This document shows, one piece after another, positions 20,950-27,323 of a stretch of DNA of 31,013 nt. The position numbers and the translations under genes were made by a program. Within the stretch, counting starts at the first letter, position 1, and every line of letters starts with the position of its first letter. This stretch comes from a virus, in the IMG/VR virus record IMGVR_UViG_3300013009_000019, positions 1-31,013 of that record; one strand, written 5' to 3'. The notes below the pieces were generated by a model, which worked only from the letters and a program-made list of their open reading frames with translations, was not told the origin of the DNA and ran no database searches.

Positions 20950-21837
20950 TCACTCAATGACCGACGCCTCGGCACCGTCCAATTCAAGACCCATTGCCTG
21001 CGGGTTCACCTTCTCGTCTTTTGGTGGCTCCACGTCACGGATCTCACCTTCCGCTTCGACGTCATGCCATTCCACATCAATCGGGTCATCGCCGTCCATG
21101 GCCATCGGTGCCTTCTCGTCGGTCGTGACCGCCTTCTGCATCTCGATGCTCAAGATTCCCCATTTCGCGAGCATGTTGCGGATGACCGTCTTGAGCGCCA
21201 TAGCGTCGTAATCCTGTTGCCAGCCGAACCCGCTCTTGGCGAACCGCTTGCGATGCGCCTCCATCGCGGCGATGGGCCAGTACACGAATTTCTCGTACCC
21301 ATTGATGAGCCGGAAGTAACCGGCGTACCCAACCACCTTGTCCGACTTACGGCCCTCTGGATCGAACACGAAGTCCTCCGTGAGAGGATTCCACGACACG
21401 AGCTCCCCCTCATGGATGGGCAGTGCGTTGATCTTTGCGTACTTGCCAGTGCGAAGCGCCAGTTGGATGTAGCCTCTATAACCCATTTGGAATTGCGCCA
21501 ACATGCGGCCCGTCTTGCCGTCCTTGTAAGGCACAATCCACGCGTATCCCAGGTTGCGATCGATAGGCAGGTCCATCGTCGCCGCGACCATGCACGACGC
21601 AATGACACTCATCGGCTCGCACTTCTGCAGGTTTGGGTCGGCATTGACCAAGTTCACGATGGAGCTCATGAACTGCGGCGCGCGATCGCGCAGGATCTCC
21701 TGGAACCTCGCCTGGATGGAGGGCGCCTGCAACATCGACCGAATCGCATTCGAAACCGCGCTCCCGGGCTTCTTTTCAGGAGCCTGTCCTTGCACACGTT
21801 GCAACAACGCTTCGTTTCCGCCACTCACTTTCGCCAC
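20950..21837 (-). CDS. recT: RecT-family single-strand annealing protein (295 aa)
   Basis: It starts at ATG 21837 and follows the exonuclease gene by three bases. Family signatures: FQEILRDRAPQFMSSIVNLV, then LQKCEPMSVIASCMVAATMD, LPIDRNLGYAWIVPYKD, FQMGYRGYIQLALRTGKYAK and KTVIRNMLAKWGILSIEMQ. RecT anneals complementary single strands produced by its exonuclease partner and drives phage recombination. The C-terminus is acidic (DGDDPIDVEWHDVEAEGE) as in other RecT proteins. The pair recT/yqaJ-like is characteristic of Bacillota prophages such as skin. The length is normal. The gene is intact. Confidence 0.95.
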   Translation of the reverse strand: MAKVSGGNEALLQRVQGQAPEKKPGSAVSNAIRSMLQAPSIQARFQEILRDRAPQFMSSIVNLVNADPNLQKCEPMSVIASCMVAATMDLPIDRNLGYAWIVPYKDGKTGRMLAQFQMGYRGYIQLALRTGKYAKINALPIHEGELVSWNPLTEDFVFDPEGRKSDKVVGYAGYFRLINGYEKFVYWPIAAMEAHRKRFAKSGFGWQQDYDAMALKTVIRNMLAKWGILSIEMQKAVTTDEKAPMAMDGDDPIDVEWHDVEAEGEIRDVEPPKDEKVNPQAMGLELDGAEASVIE

Positions 21838-21840
21838 CGC

Positions 21841-22785
21841 TTACGCCTCCTTCGCTTGATTCGACTTGACGAGAAACCGCCGACTTTCAATGGTCCGCAA
21901 GTACCGCTCGTACACATCAGGCATCTCAGTTTGTAGCGCCTTCGTGTCCAAGCGCGTGCTCGTGTATGACTTCCACGACACGGTCCAGGTCCGCAAACGT
22001 CCCGTTTCGTTCTCTCCTAGCAACGCGCGCAGGTGATTTGCTGCTTCTTCCTTGCGTGCCTTGGCCTCGCGCTCTTCTTGTGCGGCCTGCTCGTACTGCT
22101 GAATCCATCGCTCTGCCTCAGGGGAAAGCTCTATCTGCTGACCGTTGCTTTGCGGATAGCGCCGCGCGAGATACTCCGTGGCCCTGTCACTGCCGTCGGG
22201 TTCGGGCGGCACGCGTTGTTCGACATGCCACCAGAACTTGCGCTCCGCGGCCACCAGTGCCTCAATGAACGCCTCGTCTCGCTCCACCAGCTTGTAGCGA
22301 AACGCGTTGCCGCCAATGAGCACCGCGATCCACCATCGCTGATAGCCCGTGACCGCCATGTAGTGCTGGCACTGCACGTAGTAGTCGTCTGGGATGTTGT
22401 CACCGTCCCACTCTCCTGCCTTCCAAGCGGCAGCCGTCTTGATCTCGACGCCCTCACGTCGACCGACGACCAGCCGATCGACATTGGCGAGCATCCACGG
22501 GTGCTCCGGATGCTGCAGGATGGCGTTCCGTCTCCGCAACTTCAGGCCCGTCTGCCGTTCAAACTCCGCCGCGATGACAGGCTCCAGTACAGTGCCCCAG
22601 TAGGCAGGTTCGCCTGGCTCCTCTGGCTCCGCCTCGCCGATTTTCTCGAGCCACACCGTGAAGGCGGAACCGTAGCGACTCAAACCGAGGATCTTGGGGG
22701 CATCGCTGCCCCCGATGCCCCTTCTCCGCCAAGCGAGCCACTGTTCGCGCGCCATATCGCGCGTGTTGGCCAGGACCATCGCCAT
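21841..22785 (-). CDS. YqaJ-type viral recombinase exonuclease (314 aa)
   Basis: It starts at ATG 22785 with GGGAGGA upstream. Motifs in order: RRRGIGGSDAPKILGLSRYG (residues about 20-39), WGTVLEPVIAAEFE, WMLANVDRLVVG with Asp103, GVEIKTAAAWKAGEW with the E-x-K (114-116), then DDYYVQCQHYMAVTGYQRW with conserved Gln. This is the PD-(D/E)xK lambda-exonuclease-like YqaJ family, which degrades one strand of dsDNA 5' to 3'. It acts with RecT encoded immediately downstream. The C-terminal 90 residues are helical (EEREAKARKEEAANHLRALL). The gene is complete. Confidence 0.92.
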   Translation of the reverse strand: MAMVLANTRDMAREQWLAWRRRGIGGSDAPKILGLSRYGSAFTVWLEKIGEAEPEEPGEPAYWGTVLEPVIAAEFERQTGLKLRRRNAILQHPEHPWMLANVDRLVVGRREGVEIKTAAAWKAGEWDGDNIPDDYYVQCQHYMAVTGYQRWWIAVLIGGNAFRYKLVERDEAFIEALVAAERKFWWHVEQRVPPEPDGSDRATEYLARRYPQSNGQQIELSPEAERWIQQYEQAAQEEREAKARKEEAANHLRALLGENETGRLRTWTVSWKSYTSTRLDTKALQTEMPDVYERYLRTIESRRFLVKSNQAKEA

Positions 22786-22788
22786 GAC

Positions 22789-23022
22789 TCAATCCTCCCA
22801 GTCCGTGCTGACAACGTCGGACAACTCAAGCTGCATGGATCGCACATACCCGCAGCGCTCCATGTAGTCGAGGAGGCATTCCGAGCTGCAGAAGTAATCA
22901 CCGTCGTATTCGTACACCTCGTCGCCCTCGCACAGGTCCACGCCACACCGGCCGCATTCAGTTACGACGATCGCAGCGGGCGGCTCCTGGAGCTTCCACG
23001 CGTCATACCCTGGCAACTGCAT
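22789..23022 (-). CDS. Small zinc-ribbon-like protein (77 aa) ahead of the exonuclease gene
   Basis: ATG 23022 (MQLPGYDAWKLQEPPAA) has AAGGGGA eight bases upstream; ATG 23031 is too close to that site. The centre has CGRCGVDLCEGDEVYEYDGD, then FCSSECLLDYMERCG: a CxxC followed by CxxxC, a treble-clef or zinc-ribbon pattern. Small genes at this position occur just ahead of yqaJ in skin-type elements. No enzymatic motif is present. It could be a nucleic-acid or protein adaptor. The start overlaps the upstream gene by 20 bases. Confidence 0.65.
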   Translation of the reverse strand: MQLPGYDAWKLQEPPAAIVVTECGRCGVDLCEGDEVYEYDGDYFCSSECLLDYMERCGYVRSMQLELSDVVSTDWED

Positions 23023-23323
23023 GGAAGTCATCCCCTTCCGACGCGTGCTGCGTTCTGGTATCATGGTGGTGGGACTTTTGATAAGCCCCTTTCCCTAGCA
23101 ACTCTTTCAGGACGCAGATCTCGTGATAGAGACCCAGGTGTTCGTCGCGCATGCTCTCGAAAGCCTGCGCGATGCCCGCCTTGTACCCTGCCAGGAACGG
23201 GTCGCTCTCACGGTCTGCGTTTTTTCTGTGCTCCGCGGCGAGCTCCGTGGTGTCCTTCAGAAAGCGCCAATAGACCGTGTCGATTACCTCAAGCTTCATG
23301 ATCACCCGATTGATGTCCATCAT
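23003..23323 (-). CDS. Small helical early protein (106 aa), unknown
   Basis: The start at ATG 23323 is a double ATG with GGGAGGGA at good spacing; longer upstream starts are not supported. The sequence is helical (MMDINRVIMKLEVIDTVYWR, then DTTELAAEHRKNADRES and YKAGIAQAFESMRDEHLG). No family is known to me. It ends in a His-rich stretch (SHHHDTRTQHASEGDDFH) that could bind metal or be an unstructured tail. It belongs to the early operon. Confidence 0.6.
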   Translation of the reverse strand: MMDINRVIMKLEVIDTVYWRFLKDTTELAAEHRKNADRESDPFLAGYKAGIAQAFESMRDEHLGLYHEICVLKELLGKGAYQKSHHHDTRTQHASEGDDFHAVARV

Positions 23324-23367
23324 GTGTCCCTCCCTGTGTCCCTGTTGGTCAATCTTCGCCCGCGCGG

Positions 23368-23637
23368 TCACGCGTAGGCGTGATAGTCTGTGTTCAGGAT
23401 GAGTTGGATTTGCCTGCGGAGGGCTCTCAAATGTCGGATGAGCCAGTCGATCATGTCGAGACCCCCGCAGGACTCCACCCATCTCTGCAGCATGTCAGCG
23501 TCAATGGCCTGCCCAGCCTCGACACGGCTCACCATCTTCCTCTCCGTGTTCATGGCCTCAGCCAGCTCGAACTGGCTCAGGCCGGCCGCCTCTCTCAGAA
23601 CCCGCAGAATAATGTGTCCTCGCACCTTGCGCTTCAC
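23368..23637 (-). CDS. XRE-family helix-turn-helix protein (89 aa)
   Basis: It starts at GTG 23637 with GGGGAGGGA upstream. The HTH runs HIILRVLREAAGLSQFELAE, then AMNTERKMVSRVEAGQ, the standard XRE pattern (LSQFELA then VSRVEAG). The C-terminal part (LDMIDWLIRHLRALRRQIQL) is helical and may dimerise. It lies downstream of the promoter-proximal early genes and probably adjusts early expression or plasmid-like replication control. It is distinct from the two switch regions further right. Confidence 0.75.
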   Translation of the reverse strand: MKRKVRGHIILRVLREAAGLSQFELAEAMNTERKMVSRVEAGQAIDADMLQRWVESCGGLDMIDWLIRHLRALRRQIQLILNTDYHAYA

Positions 23638-23771
23638 GTGGTATCCCTCCCCGCATAGGCTCCGCAGCAGGTTGCGCCTGTGTCGCGCCAGCCCCGACGC
23701 GACGGCGGAGCAAGATGTATTCCGCTACACTGCCCTATCCCTTGTATGTCTTGTTTGTCTGATGTGGCATG

Positions 23772-23800
23772 TCATCCACTTATCCACCGGATTATCCACA
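23772..23800 (+). promoter_or_regulatory. Cluster of DnaA-box-like sequences
   Basis: TTATCCACA at 23792-23800 is a perfect DnaA box. TTATCCACC (23780-23788) differs by one base, and TCATCCACT (23772-23780) is a weaker third. The first two are 12 bases apart, about one helical turn, in the same orientation. They overlap the stop codon of the excisionase-type gene. Confidence 0.55.
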
Positions 23801-24085
23801 TGGTTGTCCGTCGTTAGCGAGACCTTCACGCTCGAGCCATTGGAACAGCGCGTCGCGCGGGATTCGAATCATGCGGCCGTCGCGTACAGCCGGAAACCCT
23901 GGTCGTCGCGTCAAGTCGTACATCTTGTACACGCTGACGCGCGTGGCTTCAGCCGCTTCGCGTACCGTCAGTATCGGCGGCAGGTCGTCCCGCACGGCTG
24001 GCCGGTGCATTTGCTCGAGCAACGCAGCGACTTCTTCGCGGATAATCCGCCGCAGGTCAGACTCTTCGATCAGCGCGATCGCCAT
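23792..24085 (-). CDS. Excisionase-type / MerR-like HTH DNA-binding protein (97 aa)
   Basis: ATG 24085 has GAGGAGGTGAAG upstream. The N-terminus is helical (MAIALIEESDLRRIIREEVA, then ALLEQMHRP). The domain PPILTVREAAEATRVSVYKM, then RRPGFPAVRDGRMIRIPRDA and LFQWLERE is the helix_17/excisionase winged-helix pattern (LTVxEAAExxxVSxxxxY...RxGRxIRIPxxAL). Such proteins serve as excisionases or as early DNA-binding regulators. With an integrase at the right end, an Xis role is attractive but not proven. The gene is expressed from the early operon. Confidence 0.75.
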   Translation of the reverse strand: MAIALIEESDLRRIIREEVAALLEQMHRPAVRDDLPPILTVREAAEATRVSVYKMYDLTRRPGFPAVRDGRMIRIPRDALFQWLEREGLANDGQPCG

Positions 24086-24111
24086 GTCGCTTCACCTCCT
24101 CTGGTCTCCTA

Positions 24112-24381
24112 TCAGCGGTTCAACTGTTCATGCACTGGCACGATGAATGCCTCAGCCGTCTTAGAAGCAATCTCGCTGGACCATGCCTTTTGCGCCGCTA
24201 CAAGCTGCTTCTGTGCTAATTGCAGGTTTCCGCAAAAGCTCCATACCCCACACCCTTGCTCTGAACGAACGATAACGGCGTGCGTATAGTGTCGGTCGGG
24301 TCTGGTTGTCGTGCGCTTGAATTCACGCTCCTCAACTAGGGCGACGAATGTCCGTTTGTGCACTTTCTCAGCCTGACTCAC
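24112..24381 (-). CDS. Early protein (89 aa), unknown
   Basis: GTG 24381 is preceded by AAAGGAGGTGACC, one of the best ribosome binding sites in the window. The sequence is MSQAEKVHKRTFVALVEERE, with a central strand region (HYTHAVIVRSEQGCGVWSFC, then GNLQLAQKQLVAAQKAW) and a helical end. No family is recognised. Two Cys are present without a metal pattern. It is the second gene of the leftward early operon, a position often used for small host-takeover proteins. Confidence 0.65.
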   Translation of the reverse strand: MSQAEKVHKRTFVALVEEREFKRTTTRPDRHYTHAVIVRSEQGCGVWSFCGNLQLAQKQLVAAQKAWSSEIASKTAEAFIVPVHEQLNR

Positions 24382-24396
24382 GTTTGGTCACCTCCT

Positions 24397-24621
24397 TTAC
24401 GCCGTTTCGTTTGACGGTGTAGAATGATGAAGTAAAACGTCATCAATGCTCAGTTCCAACATCTCGGCCAATTGAATCAATCGTTGGGGTCGTAGAACAC
24501 TCTCGCCGTGCTCATATCTCTGGTATGCGCGAAGGGATATTCCCAAGCGCTCTGCAACGTCGCGCTGAGTGAGTTTGTGCGCCTCGCGGGCGTGACGGAC
24601 GTTTTGTCTCACCGGCTTCAC
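24397..24621 (-). CDS. Cro-like XRE regulator, inner switch (74 aa)
   Basis: It starts at GTG 24621 with AAGGTGG upstream and is the first gene of the leftward operon. The HTH is clear: VRHAREAHKLTQRDVAERLG, then ISLRAYQRYEHGESVLRPQR. The short length (74 aa) and no extra domain match Cro-type antirepressors. Divergent from it is a second XRE gene at 24723. The intervening 101 bases hold two palindromic operators and a strong leftward promoter. It probably binds those operators and competes with the divergent repressor to favour lytic development. Confidence 0.85.
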   Translation of the reverse strand: MKPVRQNVRHAREAHKLTQRDVAERLGISLRAYQRYEHGESVLRPQRLIQLAEMLELSIDDVLLHHSTPSNETA

Positions 24622-24640
24622 ATCACCACCACCTTAGCTT

Positions 24641-24663
24641 CATGTGAACTTTAAGCTCACATG
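24641..24663. promoter_or_regulatory. Operator 1, inner switch
   Basis: The 23-bp near-palindrome CATGTGAACTTTAAGCTCAC plus ATG shares the core TGARCTTTAAGYTCA with operator 2. It overlaps the likely -35 region of a rightward promoter whose -10 is TAGAAT at 24671-24676, and lies near the start of the leftward transcript. Confidence 0.75.
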
Positions 24664-24671
24664 TTGGTTTT

Positions 24672-24700
24672 AGAATACATGAGCTTTAAGTTCATGTCAA
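24672..24700 (-). promoter_or_regulatory. Leftward early promoter with operator 2 in its spacer
   Basis: On the minus strand TTGACA (24700-24695), 17 bases, then TATTCT (24677-24672). The palindrome ACATGAGCTTTAAGTTCATG (24677-24697, plus T) exactly fills the spacer, so a bound repressor would exclude RNA polymerase. It drives the XRE gene at 24621 and probably the whole leftward operon. Confidence 0.8.
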
Positions 24701-24722
24701 GCGGTACGAAGGAGAATTTGCA

Positions 24723-24941
24723 TTGGCTTCCTTCGCCGAACGCTTGTCCGAACTTATCGCTGCACGCGGCGTGCAGAAGAAGGAGTTAGCTGAGTATCTT
24801 GGCATTTCGTATCGAAACCTTCGCCATTACGAGACTGGAGAACGAAAACCCGACTTCGATGGACTCCTCAAACTTGCCGATTTCTTCGATGTGTCTATCG
24901 ACTACCTCGTCGGTCGGAGTGACGACCCGGAAAGGAAGTGA
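24723..24941 (+). CDS. XRE-family lysogeny repressor, inner switch (72 aa)
   Basis: It starts at TTG 24723 with GAAGGAG eight bases upstream. The protein is a single HTH domain (LSELIAARGVQKKELAEYLG, then ISYRNLRHYETGERKPDFDG) with a C-terminal FFDVSIDYLVGRSDDPERK typical of short XRE repressors. It faces away from the Cro-like gene across a two-operator region. The next gene starts six bases downstream. It has no RecA-sensitive cleavage domain, so induction may use an ImmA/IrrE-type peptidase, present further right. Which of the divergent pair is the repressor and which the Cro-like partner is inferred from orientation. Confidence 0.8.
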   Translation: MASFAERLSELIAARGVQKKELAEYLGISYRNLRHYETGERKPDFDGLLKLADFFDVSIDYLVGRSDDPERK

Positions 24942-24947
24942 ACTAGG

Positions 24948-25421
24948 ATGTCGGATTCTACGATCAAATCACCACAGTCGCTCGAAAGAATCATCGACGT
25001 GAAGGGATTGTATCTATCTATCGTCGCCAATTCTGTCGATTTCCTTTCGAGCGGCGAAATTGAGCAATTTCAATTTGGCCGCGATACAAAGCTGATCATC
25101 TTGACTCATTCAGCTGCCATTGTAGGAAGACCGTTTCACTTCCCGACCGAAGACGAGTATCAGTCGGCCGATAAAGTCTCACTTGCTCTGAAAACGTTCT
25201 TCTCGTCCATAGACAATGTTTTGAATCAGTACGTATTGGACCGAGAAGAATCCATCGACCCATCAAGCATCCAGGCGACAAATGTGTCGCATGTTATTCA
25301 TCTGGAAGATGTTGAGGTTAAGCCGTTTGCTAACCCTCAGACAACCATGAGATTCCCACATCTTGCCGTGTTCGCTGGCGAAATAGTTGGTATAACCTTT
25401 GGCGAATATCCTGAAGGTTAA
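24948..25421 (+). CDS. Hypothetical protein downstream of the inner repressor (157 aa)
   Basis: ATG 24948 follows the repressor gene by six bases and has AAGGAAGTGA upstream, so it is likely cotranscribed in the lysogen. The sequence begins MSDSTIKSPQSLERIIDVKG and ends PHLAVFAGEIVGITFGEYPE; the middle is mixed alpha/beta, with SSGEIEQFQFGRDTKLIILT. It lacks a signal peptide or membrane helix and belongs to no family I recognise. As a lysogenic gene next to a repressor, a superinfection or host-interaction role is possible. Its end overlaps the convergent gene at 25330 by 92 bases. Confidence 0.65.
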   Translation: MSDSTIKSPQSLERIIDVKGLYLSIVANSVDFLSSGEIEQFQFGRDTKLIILTHSAAIVGRPFHFPTEDEYQSADKVSLALKTFFSSIDNVLNQYVLDREESIDPSSIQATNVSHVIHLEDVEVKPFANPQTTMRFPHLAVFAGEIVGITFGEYPEG

Positions 25422-25632
25422 CGAATGACCAGCTGGCGTTGATGACAGGCGGAGCGACAATGACCCTGGCAGGTACTAGTTCAACGCGTCCGCCATTCGT
25501 CAACTCCTCACGCACTATCTCGCGCACGCGCTGTTCGTCCATGCTCTCCCCCCTTACGCATGGCTCCTCGTCGATCACGACAGTTCGAATCGGACGCGTT
25601 TCGTACACGAACTGCATCACGTGATTGTCCAC
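25330..25632 (-). CDS. Small protein of the outer switch leftward transcript (100 aa), unknown
   Basis: GTG 25632 has GAGGTGATC upstream. The sequence begins MDNHVMQFVYETRPIRTVVI, then a helix MDEQRVREIVREELTNG, then a strand region VELVPARVIVAPPVINASWS. The last 30 residues are encoded opposite the 3' end of the gene at 24948. The XRE gene at 25893 lies 33 bases upstream and is probably cotranscribed. No function is known; the good ribosome binding site and the early position under the outer leftward promoter are the main support. Confidence 0.55.
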   Translation of the reverse strand: MDNHVMQFVYETRPIRTVVIDEEPCVRGESMDEQRVREIVREELTNGGRVELVPARVIVAPPVINASWSFVNLQDIRQRLYQLFRQRTRQDVGISWLSEG

Positions 25633-25665
25633 TCGATCACCTCGACGTTTGACCGGGTTGAAGCG

Positions 25666-25893
25666 CTAAGCAGAGTGGTCATTCAGTAACGATTCGTCAC
25701 CGTCAGCTTCGAAAAATCGGGTCCAGTCAAACCCAAGTACATTTGCAATCCGCTTAGCGACTTTGACACTAGGTCGCCTGTTACCATTCGCGATCATCGT
25801 GTAGTAATGTCGACTGATTCCGGCTCGAGCCGCTACTTGCTCGTGGGTCATGTTCTTGTCCTTCCGAATGCGCTCGAGCCACTCATTCGTCAT
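25666..25893 (-). CDS. Cro-like XRE regulator, outer switch (75 aa)
   Basis: ATG 25893 (MTNEWLERIRKDKNMTHEQV) has AGGAGGTGG upstream; a longer start would lie inside operator sequence. The HTH continues AARAGISRHYYTMIANGNRR, then PSVKVAKRIANVLG. The C-terminus is acidic (FFEADGDESLLNDHSA). It is divergent from the XRE gene at 26039. Its own promoter is overlapped by a perfect-type palindrome. In layout it duplicates the inner switch but with different operator sequence, so the two should not cross-regulate. Confidence 0.82.
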   Translation of the reverse strand: MTNEWLERIRKDKNMTHEQVAARAGISRHYYTMIANGNRRPSVKVAKRIANVLGFDWTRFFEADGDESLLNDHSA

Positions 25894-25907
25894 GGTATCC
25901 ACCTCCT

Positions 25908-25922
25908 GTAACGGATCGTTAC
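25908..25922. promoter_or_regulatory. Operator 1, outer switch
   Basis: GTAACGGATCGTTAC at 25908-25922 is a near-perfect palindrome. It lies right at the start of the leftward transcript, immediately upstream of the ribosome binding site of the gene at 25893, and shares the half-site GTAAC with operator 2. Confidence 0.75.
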
Positions 25923-25926
25923 CCAA

Positions 25927-25955
25927 ATGATAAGTAACGATTCGTTACTAGTCAA
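25927..25955 (-). promoter_or_regulatory. Leftward promoter of the outer switch with operator 2 in its spacer
   Basis: On the minus strand TTGACT (25955-25950), 17 bases, then TATCAT (25932-25927). The palindrome AGTAACGATTCGTTACT (25933-25949) is exactly the spacer. This repeats the geometry of the inner switch with an unrelated operator. Confidence 0.8.
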
Positions 25956-25962
25956 GATCGAA

Positions 25963-26014
25963 GTTACACTTTGTTACTAGTTGTTTATTGTCACACGATG
26001 TTACGGTATCTAAT
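25963..26014 (+). promoter_or_regulatory. Further half-sites and probable rightward promoter region, outer switch
   Basis: GTTAC half-sites occur at 25963-25967, 25973-25977 and 26000-26004. TTGTCA (25988-25993) and TATCTAAT (26007-26014) are candidate promoter elements, but their spacing is not ideal. AAGGAGGTGAGC at 26019-26030 then serves the gene at 26039. Confidence 0.45.
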
Positions 26015-26038
26015 GTCTAAGGAGGTGAGCGCTGGCCA

Positions 26039-26458
26039 ATGCTTGGAGAACGGCTCCGTCGTCTGAGAGAACAAAAGAAGATGACCCAAAACGATGTCGC
26101 AAAGTACCTCGGCATCACTCGTCCGGCGTACACCCAATACGAAAACGACGTGCGGAAGCCGGATCCTGATACATTGGCCAAGTTAGCTGAGCTTTTCTCT
26201 GTGTCAATTGACTATCTCGTAACAGGAAGGGAACTAGACGAACGAACTGACGGCAGCACCCGTACGTCGCCTGTATCTCCCGAACAAGCCGAATTCCTTA
26301 AATGGGTCGAAGAGAACCTCGAAGGTGCCTTCTTCTACGAATTTCACGGCACGCCCGACGAGATGAAGGAAGAAGCGATGGAGACGTTGCGATTATGGTG
26401 GGAAATGGAGAAGCGGAGGTTGGAGCGGCGCAAAAAGATGCAGGACAAGCAGGGGTGA
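26039..26458 (+). CDS. XRE-family repressor, outer switch (139 aa)
   Basis: ATG 26039 has AAGGAGGTGAGC upstream. The HTH is LRRLREQKKMTQNDVAKYLG, then ITRPAYTQYENDVRKPDPDT, followed by LAELFSVSIDYLVTGRELDE. The C-terminal 65 residues (EQAEFLKWVEENLEGAFFYE, then FHGTPDEMKEEAMETLRLWW) match the pattern of Bacillota phage repressors with a helical oligomerisation tail. It is longer than the inner repressor. Directly downstream, seven bases away, begins the unknown gene at 26465, so the repressor probably leads the cargo operon and regulates it through the GTAAC palindromes. Confidence 0.85.
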   Translation: MLGERLRRLREQKKMTQNDVAKYLGITRPAYTQYENDVRKPDPDTLAKLAELFSVSIDYLVTGRELDERTDGSTRTSPVSPEQAEFLKWVEENLEGAFFYEFHGTPDEMKEEAMETLRLWWEMEKRRLERRKKMQDKQG

Positions 26459-26464
26459 GATTGC

Positions 26465-27283
26465 TTGGAGTTAAATCTTCTTGAGATTTTGCGTTCCTTC
26501 TTTCCTCAAGTTGATGAACAAAAGCTGAGGGAAGCTACAGAAGAGGCGCTGTCAACATACTATTCGAAAGCAAAACCATACGTAGATGTAGCCAACCTGC
26601 GTTCTTGGTATGAATGCTTGCCTTCGCATGCTCGCAAGATCGTCGAACCGATGGCAGAAGAAAAAGTCATCGAGTTGCATCGCACCCCACACAGCTTCCT
26701 GGAACGATGTGCCTTAGCCATATTGAATGAGTTGTCCGATACCAAGCTTGCACGCGAGATCGTGGAGTTCGCTTTATCGCTTGATGGTCTTTCCTACACA
26801 GACGAATACTTTTTGCACATAACGCTATGGCGGATTCTCGAACGTGAGTTTCCAGAGTACACCCGAGATAAGGCCGAAGCGTTCGTGAAGACGTTCAGGC
26901 GCGTTGTAGACCATATCCCGAAATTTAAAGAAGAATATGATCCGAGCCAATTGCGTGGACGGCACCTTCCAGCGGAGCTTTTCATTGAGGCTTTAGAATA
27001 TCTCGGACGCACTGAAGAAGCAGAGAAGTATCGGGTTTTCAAAGAACAGCATGGATTTATTCCGCAACTGAGTGAACAAGATTTGTACTACATCGAGCGC
27101 CAACGTAGGCTAAATGAGGTGGTCTTAGACTACGTACGCAATCATCCTGGATGTATGCAAAGCGAGATTTATGATAAATTCCCGGATTACAGACAGTGGG
27201 AGATACGTGATGCGTTGAAGTATCACGAAAATATCAAGCGAGTGAAACAGGGAAGAACCTATAAACTTTACGCTTCGAATTGA
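26465..27283 (+). CDS. Unknown cargo protein with a C-terminal winged-helix-like domain (272 aa)
   Basis: TTG 26465 has GGGGTGAGA upstream, seven bases after the repressor stop. The first 210 residues are almost entirely helical (MELNLLEILRSFFPQVDEQK, then LRSWYECLPSHARKIVEPMA and ALSLDGLSYTDEYFLHITLW), with no catalytic motif visible. The last 60 residues (RRLNEVVLDYVRNHPGCMQS, then EIYDKFPDYRQWEIRDALKY) form a winged-helix-like unit ending in strands (IKRVKQGRTYKLYA). I do not recognise the family. Base composition is visibly more A/T-rich than the phage core. It precedes a Beta-family gene by 40 bases in the same direction, suggesting joint function as sensor, regulator or partner. Confidence 0.7.
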   Translation: MELNLLEILRSFFPQVDEQKLREATEEALSTYYSKAKPYVDVANLRSWYECLPSHARKIVEPMAEEKVIELHRTPHSFLERCALAILNELSDTKLAREIVEFALSLDGLSYTDEYFLHITLWRILEREFPEYTRDKAEAFVKTFRRVVDHIPKFKEEYDPSQLRGRHLPAELFIEALEYLGRTEEAEKYRVFKEQHGFIPQLSEQDLYYIERQRRLNEVVLDYVRNHPGCMQSEIYDKFPDYRQWEIRDALKYHENIKRVKQGRTYKLYASN

Positions 27284-27323
27284 TTTATCGCAATAATATT
27301 GATTCCGAGGGGCGTGGTATACA

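Noticed and set aside
23772-23800. Chromosomal oriC
   Set aside because: Only two good DnaA boxes, no dnaA/dnaN genes and prophage surroundings; at most a phage or regulatory element.
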